DNA of 64,000 nucleotides from Bacteroidales bacterium (GTDB taxonomy: Bacteria; Bacteroidota; Bacteroidia; Bacteroidales; VadinHA17), in the NCBI GenBank assembly GCA_021371855.1, contig JAJFVL010000017.1:216826-280825 (forward strand), in the 5' to 3' direction. The notes under the pieces were generated by a model. The model saw nothing but the letters and a program-made list of their open reading frames with translations, searched no databases and was not told where the DNA came from. This document shows positions 46,519 through 56,113 of the stretch, one piece after another. The position numbers were made by a program, and so were the translations under genes. Position 1 is the first letter of the stretch, and each line of letters opens with the position of its first letter.

Positions 46519-47452
46519 TATAACCTCCCTTTCTTAATACATTATTATAATTCTCAAAAAATATTTTCCGCCTTTGAGCATCGGTAAGATCTGCATCAAG
46601 TATTTTACTTACTCCCTGGTAATAAGAGGTGTCCGATCCATAAAATATCCTGTCCTCTCCAATATACTTAATAGCATAATTTACCATTTCAGCTTCATTG
46701 TTACTGCCCGATGTGTCGATATAAATATTCGGATAGTCTTTAAGAGCCTTGCATTGGTACTCCCAATCGCCACCGGCACCTATATGTGCCCACTGAAAAG
46801 TCATCTCAGGATATCTTTTTGCTATATCAATCATATCTTCAGGGATAGTCTCATTCGGATATAAATTACCATATTTTGTTCTGTATCCTCCACGGCCCAA
46901 TCCGCTATAAGTATGCATAAAACAAATCATCTTAAGGTCAATCAGTTTTTCTATTATCGGATAATATGACGGATCATTTACTTTGACTTGCAGGTAACCC
47001 TTATAACCAGACATTCCGGCGTCCACACATCGTTTTAACTCTTCAAGTGATTCCTTTGCAAATGTTGGTATAAGTGTGAAAAAACCGATAAATCTGTCCG
47101 GGTGTTTCTTTATTGCATTTATTATAAGGTTATTACATTCTATAACATCCTGGTGAGTTCCCACGTCACCGGTAAAAGGTCTTGATATTGAAAGCTTCTC
47201 AATGCCTAACCTGTCTGCAAAACCAAGTTGTTCTTCTATAGTATCCGGAGAAAAATAGAGATGGGCATGAGCATCTATTTTCCGGTATTTCATTACTTCC
47301 TTCATAACATCACGGGAAGAAGACTCTTCCTGATCCATGTTTCCTGTCTGTTTTTTTAATCCGACATTTCTCAAATTGGATTCCAACATAAGACCTGCAA
47401 CTGACATTGAAGTACCTGATAGAAATTTTCTCCTGCTAAGTGATTTGTTCAT
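46508..47452 (-). CDS. Tat-exported amidohydrolase-family protein
   Basis: The ATG at 47452 gives 314 residues with a twin-arginine signal (SLSRRKFLSGTSMSVAGL). The Amidohydrolase_2 barrel retains the metal motif KIDAHAHLYF, with FTLIPTF, GYKGYLQV, CFMHTYSGLG, FQWAHIGAGGDWE and IFYGSDTSYY (conserved barrel-end Asp). Unlike its downstream partner it has the full HxH, so it should be the catalytically competent one. Tat export agrees with insertion of a metal in the cytoplasm. Its 3' end overlaps the next gene by 11 bp. Confidence 0.82.
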   Translation of the reverse strand: MNKSLSRRKFLSGTSMSVAGLMLESNLRNVGLKKQTGNMDQEESSSRDVMKEVMKYRKIDAHAHLYFSPDTIEEQLGFADRLGIEKLSISRPFTGDVGTHQDVIECNNLIINAIKKHPDRFIGFFTLIPTFAKESLEELKRCVDAGMSGYKGYLQVKVNDPSYYPIIEKLIDLKMICFMHTYSGLGRGGYRTKYGNLYPNETIPEDMIDIAKRYPEMTFQWAHIGAGGDWEYQCKALKDYPNIYIDTSGSNNEAEMVNYAIKYIGEDRIFYGSDTSYYQGVSKILDADLTDAQRRKIFFENYNNVLRKGGYNVD

Positions 47453-47488
47453 TAGTATCAATTGTTACACATTTTAACATATAAAATA

Positions 47489-47526
47489 GCTACTCCAATT
47501 TATTTTCTTTATAAAATTGGAGTAGC
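47489..47526 (-). terminator. Strong intrinsic terminator between aminotransferase and amidohydrolase genes
   Basis: GCTACTCCAATTT (47489-47501) and AAATTGGAGTAGC (47514-47526) form a perfect 13-bp stem with a 12-base loop, followed on the minus strand by TATTTTATATG. It lies 30 bp past the DegT gene and 37 bp before the amidohydrolase start, so it splits the region into two transcription units. Confidence 0.85.
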
Positions 47527-47555
47527 ATAGTATTACATCATATCTAAACTGACAA

Positions 47556-48920
47556 TCAGATTGAATTCAGTTTATCCCTGTTGTCGTAAACTTTCATTAC
47601 AGCATTGATAATGTCGTCCATATCGGCAAGGGTTCCAAGCAGAGGACCTGAAGCCCAGAGCATTACCATGTCCTGGCAAACCTGGTCGCACTTTGGAAGA
47701 CTCAGTTCGGCCTGGAATTTTTTCAGCCTGGATGTACCAAACATCTTCTTATACTCCGGTAATGTCTGAATATGGTCAGTCCATGGTTCTCTGTGTAATC
47801 CGTTTGCAATATAAGGGCTGAGACCTATTCCTTCAGCTGAAATTGCTTTCAGGAATTTTTCACGTGGTGCATTATTGAAATGTTCCTTTTTATAGGACCA
47901 TGTATAAAGATAGAATGAACCTGCTGTAGTTCCAGGGTATAGCTTCTGTGGTACAAGTCCGGGGCACCCTTTAAGCTTTTCCGTAAGATATTTAGCATTT
48001 CTGTTACGGGTTGCATGGCGTTCTTTCACTCCCGGCATTTGTCCGAGTAGAATTGCTCCTTCAAACTCATTCATACGATACTTCGATCCGATAGTTTCGG
48101 TTTTCCCTCTTTTTGATGTTCCATGGTTCTGAACCGTGTAACATTTATCCATAAGCTCTTCGTTATTGCTATAAATGGCTCCGCCTTCTCCACAGCATAG
48201 CACTTTGCTTGTCTGGAAACTGAGGCAGCCTACATCACCTATCGTTCCAATCATTTTCCCCTGATATTCAGCCAGAATAGCCTGGCAGGCATCTTCTATC
48301 ACCTTCAGGTTATGTTTCTTTGCTATTTCCATAATACGTTCCATATTACATGGCTGACCCATGATGTGCACTGGCATAATGGCTTTTGTCCTGTTTGTAA
48401 TCTTCCTCTCTACGTCATCCGGATCTATCTGAAATGATTCAGTATCAAGATCTGCCATTACAGGAAGCGCACGGCTGACCAGAATAGACTGGATAGTACC
48501 GGGATCGGTATATGGAGAGGTGATGACTTCATCTCCGGGCCCGATACCCAAAGCCTCAACGGCTGTATTCAACGACTGCGTACCTGAACCTGTACATACC
48601 GTTGTTTTAACACCCAGCAGTTTGGCAAGCTCCTTTTCAATTGTGGGTACGGTTCCGTTGGCAGACTGTATTCTGCACCATATGCCGCTGCGTGTGGTTT
48701 TAACTATCTCTTCAACAATCCTTTCATCAACATATGGCCATGCGGGCCATACTTTATCCGGTGCAACGGGAGTGCCTCCCAGGATCGCAAGCTTACCAGT
48801 GTTATTATTCACAATGTTGGGGCTCCCGAATGACGGAATTGCACTTGACGCAACTGCTGCTACCGCCCCTGCTGATACCGTGGCAACGAATTTCCGTCTT
48901 GATAATTCTTTCTTTTTCAT
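47556..48920 (-). CDS. Tat-exported DegT/DnrJ/EryC1/StrS-family aminotransferase
   Basis: This 454-residue protein starts with a twin-arginine signal (LSRRKFVATVSAGAVAAVAS). The PLP fold follows: GSGTQSLNTAVEALGIGPGD, HIMGQPCNME, VIEDACQAILAEYQGK and the Schiff-base Lys in LSFQTSKVLCCGEGGA. These are the marks of sugar or aminocyclitol aminotransferases that interconvert keto- and amino-sugars. Members are normally cytoplasmic and use nucleotide sugars; a secreted form is unusual. It lies 80 bp after susD, in the same transcript, so its substrate is probably the sugar imported by SusCD. Confidence 0.9.
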   Translation of the reverse strand: MKKKELSRRKFVATVSAGAVAAVASSAIPSFGSPNIVNNNTGKLAILGGTPVAPDKVWPAWPYVDERIVEEIVKTTRSGIWCRIQSANGTVPTIEKELAKLLGVKTTVCTGSGTQSLNTAVEALGIGPGDEVITSPYTDPGTIQSILVSRALPVMADLDTESFQIDPDDVERKITNRTKAIMPVHIMGQPCNMERIMEIAKKHNLKVIEDACQAILAEYQGKMIGTIGDVGCLSFQTSKVLCCGEGGAIYSNNEELMDKCYTVQNHGTSKRGKTETIGSKYRMNEFEGAILLGQMPGVKERHATRNRNAKYLTEKLKGCPGLVPQKLYPGTTAGSFYLYTWSYKKEHFNNAPREKFLKAISAEGIGLSPYIANGLHREPWTDHIQTLPEYKKMFGTSRLKKFQAELSLPKCDQVCQDMVMLWASGPLLGTLADMDDIINAVMKVYDNRDKLNSI

Positions 48921-49000
48921 TATTATTTGTCTTATTAATTGTTAATTCTTATTATTATATTGAATTCAATTTTCCTCTGTTTTTAAACAAAATTTTAAAA

Positions 49001-50722
49001 TTACCATCCCGGATTCTGTTCCAGTTCCGGATTTAATACAATTTCGGTGAGTGGAATTGAATTCAGATAATCACGACCGGCAACAAATCCATATCCATTA
49101 GGCATAGCGGTACGGAAAGGATCGAGAAATCCATTTTCGTCAACAGGGAAAGGATTAGTCGTAATCTGAGATGCCAAAAATCCTTTTGGTCTTTTTCCGA
49201 TTATCAGTTCATCGGCAGCAGCCCATCTGGCAATATCGTCCCAACGAAATCCTTCAGCTGAAAGTTCCACTCTTCTCTCACGCCTGATCTCATTAATTAC
49301 CGGTGAAAGACTTGGGAAATCCCATTTAGGATCAACTGCAATATTTGAAAGAACCAGATTTGGCATTCCAACCCTGTCTCTGAATTTCTTAATAGTCTTA
49401 TCTATATCGCTCTGGGTTATTGTACCTAATTCAGCCTTGGCTTCAGCATGATTCAGCAATACTTCAGCATATCTGTAAATAACGGCCGGGCTTTCTTCAT
49501 ATTGTGTAATGTGAAGGCTCATCAAAGGGTTATATCCTTTTATGTTGACATAACCGCTTGGAGCATTAAAATCTGCTTTGGTATTCAGATTATTAAAAAG
49601 ATCTTTCCAATATACTATTGTACCATCAGCATATATTTTCCATATGTCTTCAGGCATGGCTATAGTCTGATAGAACCTCGGGTCCCTGTTTTGCTTTTCA
49701 TCAGTAAGTGTTGCATATCCTTTAAAAAGAGGATTATTGGTTATTGGTTTACCATCGGTACACAGGTATGCATCTGCCAGTTGTTTAGTTATTGTATACC
49801 CGGCGGGATTCTCCATTCTGAAGTTTCTGTCATTGGTAAAGTTAGGATCACCCCTGCTTATTTCATTGTCATATTTTTTCCAGAACATGATCTCCTTATT
49901 GGTAGTATAATCTTGCATCGCAAACAAGTCGTAATAATCAGATGTTGGCTTTCCGGTTGAATAAATATCATATACCCCTGATGCCATTATTGCAGTGGTA
50001 GCTTCAACAACTTTATTAAAGTATTTCTCAGATTGAGGATTACTTACACCAAAGGGGTCATTGGCATGATATTTTTCCCATGAACCTTCATATAAAGCGA
50101 CTCTGCTCTGTATGAGGAGGGCCATCCATTTATTTACACGGCTGGCACCATTAGTCTTATCTGCTGTAAGGTACATAGCAGCTGTGTCTAATGCTGCTAT
50201 AATATTATCAGCCACCACATTCCGTGGATCTCTTTTACTAAAAAGCTCTTTGGAAGAAGTTCCCAGCTCAGTTGTAAGCCATTGAATATCACCATAGTTT
50301 TGCAACAGGTTAAAATAAATCAAACCCCTGAAAAAATATGCTTCACCTAAATATTGCTGATACTCTGATAATTTAGCGTATTGTTCAATTTTTTTGTAAT
50401 TATCAAAAAAGTAATTTATACTCCTGACAGCTGAAAAATCTATACTTCCACTTGTTGCGACAGTTCTTGTACCTTCAAGACGTGTGTCGATGTTTAGATA
50501 AATTTCGTTGTCACTATCAAAATCATTTCCATAATTAGCATATTTAGGAAAGTTTGTAGCATTGTAAAACTGGTTTACATAAGCCTTAAGGTCACTTGTG
50601 CTTTTGAAATAGTCCAATGATGTGACCTCATCCAGAGGAGCTCTCTGCAAAAAATCTTTCTCACATGAAGTCAACATTAAACTTACAGCTAAAAAACTGA
50701 AGATTGCTTTTATATATTTCAT
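49001..50722 (-). CDS. SusD/RagB-family glycan-binding lipoprotein
   Basis: This 573-residue outer-membrane lipoprotein has lipobox LMLTSCEKDFL (Cys20) followed by the family start QRAPLDEVTSLDYF. A helical TPR-like N-terminal half (YFRGLIYFNLLQNYGDI, ALDTAAMYLTADK) and a C-terminal SusD domain (YRYAEVLLNHAEAKAELG, EIRRERRVELSAEGFRWDDI) are typical. The C-terminus ends ELEQNPGW. It binds glycan at the surface and closes over its SusC partner. The susC gene is 12 bp upstream. Confidence 0.95.
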   Translation of the reverse strand: MKYIKAIFSFLAVSLMLTSCEKDFLQRAPLDEVTSLDYFKSTSDLKAYVNQFYNATNFPKYANYGNDFDSDNEIYLNIDTRLEGTRTVATSGSIDFSAVRSINYFFDNYKKIEQYAKLSEYQQYLGEAYFFRGLIYFNLLQNYGDIQWLTTELGTSSKELFSKRDPRNVVADNIIAALDTAAMYLTADKTNGASRVNKWMALLIQSRVALYEGSWEKYHANDPFGVSNPQSEKYFNKVVEATTAIMASGVYDIYSTGKPTSDYYDLFAMQDYTTNKEIMFWKKYDNEISRGDPNFTNDRNFRMENPAGYTITKQLADAYLCTDGKPITNNPLFKGYATLTDEKQNRDPRFYQTIAMPEDIWKIYADGTIVYWKDLFNNLNTKADFNAPSGYVNIKGYNPLMSLHITQYEESPAVIYRYAEVLLNHAEAKAELGTITQSDIDKTIKKFRDRVGMPNLVLSNIAVDPKWDFPSLSPVINEIRRERRVELSAEGFRWDDIARWAAADELIIGKRPKGFLASQITTNPFPVDENGFLDPFRTAMPNGYGFVAGRDYLNSIPLTEIVLNPELEQNPGW

Positions 50723-50734
50723 AATAATAGTTTT

Positions 50735-53700
50735 TTAGAATGTTAAATTAATACCTAATGAAAGGGTAGTTGTAATAGGATAGATAGCTCCTGTTGTATT
50801 ATAACCGCCATAATTCGGATCTGAAGCAATGGTTGATTCAGGATCGAAATTTTTTGGCAGTTTTGTTATCGCAAAAAGGTTCTCCCCTGAGAAATAAATT
50901 CTTGCCTGCTCAACAAATATTTTCTTTGAAAGCCTTTCAGGAATGGTATATCCTAACTGAACATTCTTTAACCTTAAATATGCAGCATTAAGAAGATATC
51001 TTGATTGTGTTTCACGGTTTTTGAATGTCTGATTTGTAAAATAAGGTTTTGGGAAATAGGAATCAGTGTTAGGACCTAACATGTTGGTTTCGTTAGCAGG
51101 GCGCCAGTAATCCAAACTCCACGAATTTCTTGTCAATGAAGAGTTGCCCCATGCATTGTTCAACCCCCAGTATATCATTGAGTAATCATCAGAGAAATAA
51201 TCGCGTTTGCCTACACCGTGCCACAACATACTGAAATCAAATCCTTTCCAGTTAAATCCTGCCATAAAACTGTAATTATAGCGGGGTGAAGTGTTACCAA
51301 TCACTTTAAGGTCGCCATGATCATCCAATGTACTTGACCCTGGGTCAATTTTACCATCATTGTTGAGATCTTTGTATTTTATATCACCAGGTCCCCAGGT
51401 AGCATAAAAATAAGACTGGTCAGGCATAGTTTCACCCACTTCCTGGATTATCTTATCGGTCTCATAACCCCATATCTCACCAACTTCCTTGCCATTGTAC
51501 CATGTGCCAATAAGGCCTTTGTCGTTCTTATATTTCAGTATTGTCGATCTGTTGTCACCAATACTTACCTGTACATTATATGAGAAGTCATTTGAGATCC
51601 TGTCTTTCCATTTAAATACTACCTCAAAACCTTTTGTTGACAGCTCTGCATTGTTGCGGGCTGGTGTGCTTGCTCCCAGGGTATAAGGAAGGGTCTCTGA
51701 AGGGCCGAGCATGTCGGTTGTTACCCTGTTGTACCAGTCAAAATTCATTTCTAGACGATTTTTAAGGAATGCTGCATCCATACCAACATTGGCAGTTGTT
51801 ATAGTTTCCCATGTCAAATCATCGCTTATCAAGGCAGGAGATGTTGAATATGCAGGTCTTTCACCATTTATAATCCAGTTAAGTTCGTTATAGACAGGAA
51901 TTCTTGAGAGATATAAATAGTTGTTGACATTCTGGTTTCCCAATGATCCGTAAGATGCCCTTAACTTGAGCATGTTGACATATTGTTCGATAGGTGCCCA
52001 GAAATTTTCTTTTGAAATATTATATCCTACAGAAGCTGAAGGGAAAAATCCCCATCTTGACTCTTTTTTAAACTTTGATGAACCATTGTAACGTGCACTA
52101 AGTTCAAGAAGGTATTTCTCTTTGAAATTGTAATTGATCCTCCCAAAAACACCTTGTGTAGCCCAATGCCATATTTCATCTTCAACAGTCTTGTCGCCAA
52201 GGGAGGTGCTTAATGACGGTACCTGATCAGTGATTAACTGTGTCCCTGTACCTTTTATATAGGAGTAGAACCTGTCCTCCTGTTCATATCCTGCAAGCAC
52301 TTTAAAATAATTATCTCCAAGCTTTTTCTCATAAGAAGTCACCATGTTGACCAATGAATATTTGGTGTTGTCAAAAGTCGAATAATACATTGATGCAGGT
52401 TTGCCAATGTTCCCAAATGTACCGTTCCCGAGTTCACACCAAACCGGATGAGGATTATCAGTAATTCTTTCATCTACAATATTATGATTATAGGAAATGC
52501 TCGTTTTCCATCCTTTTATGGGTTCTATTTCACTGCCGATTGTTATAAAAAAGTCATTTGACTCCGATTTGATCCTGCCTGATTTCTGCATTAAATTAAC
52601 AAAAGGAGCCTGAATAGACCCATTGACATTATACATTGGCATCATTGGGGCAAATTGCAAAAATGCAATCATAAGATACTCCCTGTCGACAGTTGTATAT
52701 CCATCGGGGTGATCAGCTACGCTGTTAGCATATTTTAAGCTGGAGTTAAAACTAAGCCAGTCAGTAACCTGCGATTTGAAGTTTGCCAGGAAGTTATATC
52801 TTTTATATGAGTCATTTCCATATGTATACATTCCTTCCTGCTCCAACATACCACCTGAGAGATAATACTGAGTTTTACCATCGCCACCGGATACATTAAT
52901 ATTATGCTTCTGACTAAAAGAATGATCCCTCATCATAATTTGAGGCCAATCGTTATTTGCATTGCCTTCCCTTCTTCCTGCCCATATGTTGGTTATGGGT
53001 TTATCAGGATTATATTCATATTGGTATGTTCCAGCCATATAGCCTTTAATCCTGGTAATCTGTTCATCGCTGTATACGGGAGCCAATCCTGCGTTTGCAT
53101 TAGCCTGATTATAAGCTGTTGTCCATGTCAATGCATCAACCAGACTCGGGTACTTGATAGGTATGTTCATTGCCACGTTGTTGTTATACTGAATATGTAT
53201 CTTCTCGCCTTTCTTACCTGATTTTGTCGTTATCAGGACAACTCCGAAAGGAGCACGTGAACCATAAATAGCAGATGCGGAGGCATCTTTAAGAACTGAA
53301 ATGCTTTCGATAGATTCGGGATCTACATTATTTAAATTCATTTCAACCCCATCAACCAAAACAAGAGGAGTGGCATCTCCCTGAATTGACCCCATACCTC
53401 TGATGCTCATAGTACTCTCAGCACCCGGTTCGCCACCGTGCAAATCCATATTAACTGCTAAATTCGGAGACACACCTCTCAAAAGATTCGCAACTTTTGT
53501 TTCAGATCTATTTTTAAGTTTATCTCCTGAAACAGCATCAACTGATCCAGTTAAATTTACTTTCTTCTGAGTACCATATCCAACAACAATAACTTCATCC
53601 AAACCTAACAACTCGTCAGACAGAATAGCATCTACTATCCTTTGGTTCCCAACGTTTATTTCCTGTGTTTTCATTCCTACAAATGAGAACTGTAAAGTCG

Positions 53701-54259
53701 CATTTTCAGGAACATTGAGAAGCGAATAGTTCCCATTGATATCAGTAATTGACCCTGAGGTGGAGCCTTTTACAACAACAGAAACACCTGCTAATGGTTC
53801 TCCGGATGCATTAGTGACTTTGCCTGATATTGATTTCTGCATCAGAGAAGCAATTTCATCTTTGGAATCTTTAGTATCCGCTGATAGTATTGTCTTTCCT
53901 GAAGCCAGTAAAATAAGATTATCATCAAAAACTTTGAACTTGATATCCTGACCTTTAAACAAGTCATCCAATATCTCCTCTATAGTTTTATCAGTAACAT
54001 TTATGCTTACCTTTCGTCCATCATTAAGCTGTTCATTCTGATAGAAAAAACGAAATTCGCTTTGATCTTCGATTTTCTTCAGTACATCAGTTGCCTGTAC
54101 TTCAACCAGATTAAACGAAAATTTTGTAGTTTGAGAATAAACTGAAGCTGAGAGCTGGATCAGAGTTGTAAACAATAAGATTAGGGTTATTTTCATCTCC
54201 AAAAGTATTTTTTGCCACAACTTTTCCCGTTGCAGGCAGGGGTTTTCGGGTTTTTTCAT
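50735..54259 (-). CDS. SusC/RagA TonB-dependent transporter with STN signalling domain
   Basis: This 1174-residue outer-membrane transporter has a long N-terminus with a signal (ILLFTTLIQLSASVYSQ). An STN domain follows (about 48-118, VLKKIEDQSEFRFFYQNEQL), then CarboxypepD_reg (about 140-215, ISGKVTNASGEPLAGVSVVV), a TonB-box region (LDEVIVVGYGTQKK), a plug (about 235-355; LVLVDGVEMNL, ISVLKDASASAIYGSRAPFG) and the 22-strand barrel ending LSLGINLTF. The STN domain is what contacts a FecR anti-sigma factor, and such a FecR gene lies immediately upstream. Imported substrate is unknown but probably an oligosaccharide. Confidence 0.95.
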   Translation of the reverse strand: MKKPENPCLQREKLWQKILLEMKITLILLFTTLIQLSASVYSQTTKFSFNLVEVQATDVLKKIEDQSEFRFFYQNEQLNDGRKVSINVTDKTIEEILDDLFKGQDIKFKVFDDNLILLASGKTILSADTKDSKDEIASLMQKSISGKVTNASGEPLAGVSVVVKGSTSGSITDINGNYSLLNVPENATLQFSFVGMKTQEINVGNQRIVDAILSDELLGLDEVIVVGYGTQKKVNLTGSVDAVSGDKLKNRSETKVANLLRGVSPNLAVNMDLHGGEPGAESTMSIRGMGSIQGDATPLVLVDGVEMNLNNVDPESIESISVLKDASASAIYGSRAPFGVVLITTKSGKKGEKIHIQYNNNVAMNIPIKYPSLVDALTWTTAYNQANANAGLAPVYSDEQITRIKGYMAGTYQYEYNPDKPITNIWAGRREGNANNDWPQIMMRDHSFSQKHNINVSGGDGKTQYYLSGGMLEQEGMYTYGNDSYKRYNFLANFKSQVTDWLSFNSSLKYANSVADHPDGYTTVDREYLMIAFLQFAPMMPMYNVNGSIQAPFVNLMQKSGRIKSESNDFFITIGSEIEPIKGWKTSISYNHNIVDERITDNPHPVWCELGNGTFGNIGKPASMYYSTFDNTKYSLVNMVTSYEKKLGDNYFKVLAGYEQEDRFYSYIKGTGTQLITDQVPSLSTSLGDKTVEDEIWHWATQGVFGRINYNFKEKYLLELSARYNGSSKFKKESRWGFFPSASVGYNISKENFWAPIEQYVNMLKLRASYGSLGNQNVNNYLYLSRIPVYNELNWIINGERPAYSTSPALISDDLTWETITTANVGMDAAFLKNRLEMNFDWYNRVTTDMLGPSETLPYTLGASTPARNNAELSTKGFEVVFKWKDRISNDFSYNVQVSIGDNRSTILKYKNDKGLIGTWYNGKEVGEIWGYETDKIIQEVGETMPDQSYFYATWGPGDIKYKDLNNDGKIDPGSSTLDDHGDLKVIGNTSPRYNYSFMAGFNWKGFDFSMLWHGVGKRDYFSDDYSMIYWGLNNAWGNSSLTRNSWSLDYWRPANETNMLGPNTDSYFPKPYFTNQTFKNRETQSRYLLNAAYLRLKNVQLGYTIPERLSKKIFVEQARIYFSGENLFAITKLPKNFDPESTIASDPNYGGYNTTGAIYPITTTLSLGINLTF

Positions 54260-54324
54260 AACTTTGAATGTTTATTAACAAATAAATAATTGGTGTTCCA
54301 GCACCGTTATTTCAAAACAGATAG

Positions 54325-54353
54325 GCCGGAAAGGTATTCCAGTATCTTCCGGC
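54325..54353 (-). promoter_or_regulatory. Hairpin between fecR-like gene and susC
   Basis: GCCGGAA (54325-54331) pairs with TTCCGGC (54347-54353) over a 15-base loop, 37 bp after the FecR stop. A weak T-run (CTATCTGTTTTG) follows on the minus strand. It may terminate the regulator transcript or sit in the susC leader. I found no TAnnTTTG box, as expected if susC is read by the ECF sigma factor. Confidence 0.45.
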
Positions 54354-54389
54354 TTATTAATATTTTATTATCACGATTCATCTCATAAG

Positions 54390-55394
54390 CTACCTCCTTT
54401 TTCTAATTAATATTTTCTGATTTTCAATTTTATATTGAATTGGCATAGTATGTTTTACAATGTTCAGAAATTCAAGAATACTCTCATTTTTGATCGTTCC
54501 TGAATAGTGGTAACTCAGGATACTTTTATCTTCAACCTCAATAGAAACATCATATTTACGTTCTATCAGGATTATCAATTGTTCTAAACTCATATTAACG
54601 AAAATGAGTTTATTTTCTTTCCATGAAGTAAAAAGCTTCGTATTAACCTTATTAACCTGAAGCTTACTATCTACGCGATTAAAAGTAAATTGTTCGCCAG
54701 GCAACATATTAACCTTTTCAGTCATTTTGAGATTACTCAGTGATGAAATCGACACACTGCCTTTTTCCAGAGTAGTTTCACTTTTTGAATCAGATTCATA
54801 TGCTTTTACATTAAATTCAGTGCCGAGTACATTGACATCATAAAACGATGTATGTACTGTAAATAGCTTATTCTTCTCTTTTGCAACCTTAAACCATGCT
54901 TCCCCATTAAGAAAAATTTCCCTTCCTTCACTACTTTTTCCAATTTTGTATTTGATTTCAGTACCTGAATTTAAATAAATCAGAGTACTGTCAGGCAGTA
55001 CCATTTGTGAAACGGAACCTTTTGGGGCAAAATATGAAATATAGATTGGTTCTGTACGTGAAAAGAATTTGATTATCAGACTACTACATATAATAATCCC
55101 TATAAATACAGCAGCAACTTTCCCCAATGTTTTGAAATTACCACTGTAAATGAACAATTCTCGTTTTTTCTTATCGCTAATCCGATCATTAAATCTTTTC
55201 CACTCCTTCTCTGTCTCTGCAATTTCAGATGCATTCAGTACCGAGGCTTCCCACAAATCTTTAATCTCAGTATAATACTTAGTATTTTCTTTTGATTTGT
55301 TGATCCAATCTGACAGTTCGTTTAACTCATCAATAGGAAGATCTCCATCTAATTGAGCTATAATCTTTGATTTTACCGACCTTTTCAAATACAT
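54390..55394 (-). CDS. FecR-family anti-sigma factor
   Basis: This 334-residue protein has a cytoplasmic N-terminal domain (about 1-80) binding the sigma factor and one membrane helix (about 88-107, VAAVFIGIIICSSLIIKFF). The periplasmic FecR domain (about 125-220) reads YFAPKGSVSQMVLPDSTLIYLNSGT and FLNGEAWFKVAKEKNKLFTVHT. A DUF4974-like C-terminal domain (about 255-334) has WKENKLIFVNMSLEQLIILIERKY, which contacts the STN domain of SusC. The domain order is typical of Bacteroidota trans-envelope regulation. It lies 65 bp downstream of the sigma gene. Confidence 0.94.
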   Translation of the reverse strand: MYLKRSVKSKIIAQLDGDLPIDELNELSDWINKSKENTKYYTEIKDLWEASVLNASEIAETEKEWKRFNDRISDKKKRELFIYSGNFKTLGKVAAVFIGIIICSSLIIKFFSRTEPIYISYFAPKGSVSQMVLPDSTLIYLNSGTEIKYKIGKSSEGREIFLNGEAWFKVAKEKNKLFTVHTSFYDVNVLGTEFNVKAYESDSKSETTLEKGSVSISSLSNLKMTEKVNMLPGEQFTFNRVDSKLQVNKVNTKLFTSWKENKLIFVNMSLEQLIILIERKYDVSIEVEDKSILSYHYSGTIKNESILEFLNIVKHTMPIQYKIENQKILIRKRR

Positions 55395-55459
55395 AAATCA
55401 CCTTTCTTAAATGCTTAGACACTTAAGACAGGTATATCCCTACCTTGAACAAATTTTTT

Positions 55460-56056
55460 TTAAAGATTTATTATCAGAAAAATCAGAAATACTCCAATGT
55501 ATTCACTTAATTCAGACTTTAAAACAGACAGCGCTTTGGAAATATGTTTCTCAACCATTTTGACAGAAATGCCTAACTTTTCAGCTATTTCTTTATTATG
55601 CAAATTATTCTGTCTGCTCAGTTTGTAAACCTCAAGGCATTTTTCAGGTAATGTATTAATTATTTCTTCGATCTTTTGCTGTATTTCCAATTCAAGCAGA
55701 CTATAATAAGGATCATTAAAATCGGAGTAAACTGATTTCTCTGAGAGGCTGATTTTAAGATTCAATTTATCTTCAGTCGTTTGACAAGTGTTTAAGTGGC
55801 GTATATAATTCAGGCAACTATTTTTTACAGCCTGAAAAAGGTAAGCTTTGGGTGAAGAATTAATACTTAATGTATCTGATTTTTCCCAAATAATTAAAAA
55901 AGCATCCTGAACAATATCCTGTGCAGATTGCAAGTCGCCTGTAAATTTTCGTGCAAACAAGACCAACCGGCCATGGTATTTAAAAAACAATTCTTCATAA
56001 GCTTCTATTTTCTTATCATTCAGATCAATAAGTAATTGTTCTTTACTATTGTACAT
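55460..56056 (-). CDS. ECF-type RNA polymerase sigma factor
   Basis: The ATG at 56056 (MYNSKEQLLIDL) is chosen because a -7 box lies between it and an upstream in-frame TTG at 56101; the product has 198 residues. Region 2 (about 25-90) contains FFKYHGRLVLFARKF and AQDIVQDAFLIIWE. Region 4 (about 115-175) contains INTLPEKCLEVYKLSR and NKEIAEKLGISVKMVEKHISKAL, the helix-turn-helix for the -35 element. The C-terminus is hydrophobic (YIGVFLIFLIINL), common in Bacteroidota ECF sigmas. It should direct transcription of susC onward when FecR is relieved. Confidence 0.93.
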   Translation of the reverse strand: MYNSKEQLLIDLNDKKIEAYEELFFKYHGRLVLFARKFTGDLQSAQDIVQDAFLIIWEKSDTLSINSSPKAYLFQAVKNSCLNYIRHLNTCQTTEDKLNLKISLSEKSVYSDFNDPYYSLLELEIQQKIEEIINTLPEKCLEVYKLSRQNNLHNKEIAEKLGISVKMVEKHISKALSVLKSELSEYIGVFLIFLIINL

Positions 56057-56079
56057 GATTTGTATGAAATGTATACCAT

Positions 56080-56087
56080 CAAATTTA
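56080..56087 (-). promoter_or_regulatory. -7 box of sigma factor gene
   Basis: On the minus strand, TAAATTTG (56087 to 56080) is a perfect TAnnTTTG -7 box, 23 bp before the ATG at 56056. No -33 element at normal spacing is visible. Confidence 0.5.
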
Positions 56088-56113
56088 GACAAATAATACA
56101 ATTGATCATTCAG

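Noticed and set aside
46574..46864. 96-codon plus-strand ORF
   Set aside because: Antisense to the Tat-exported amidohydrolase gene, with no domain.
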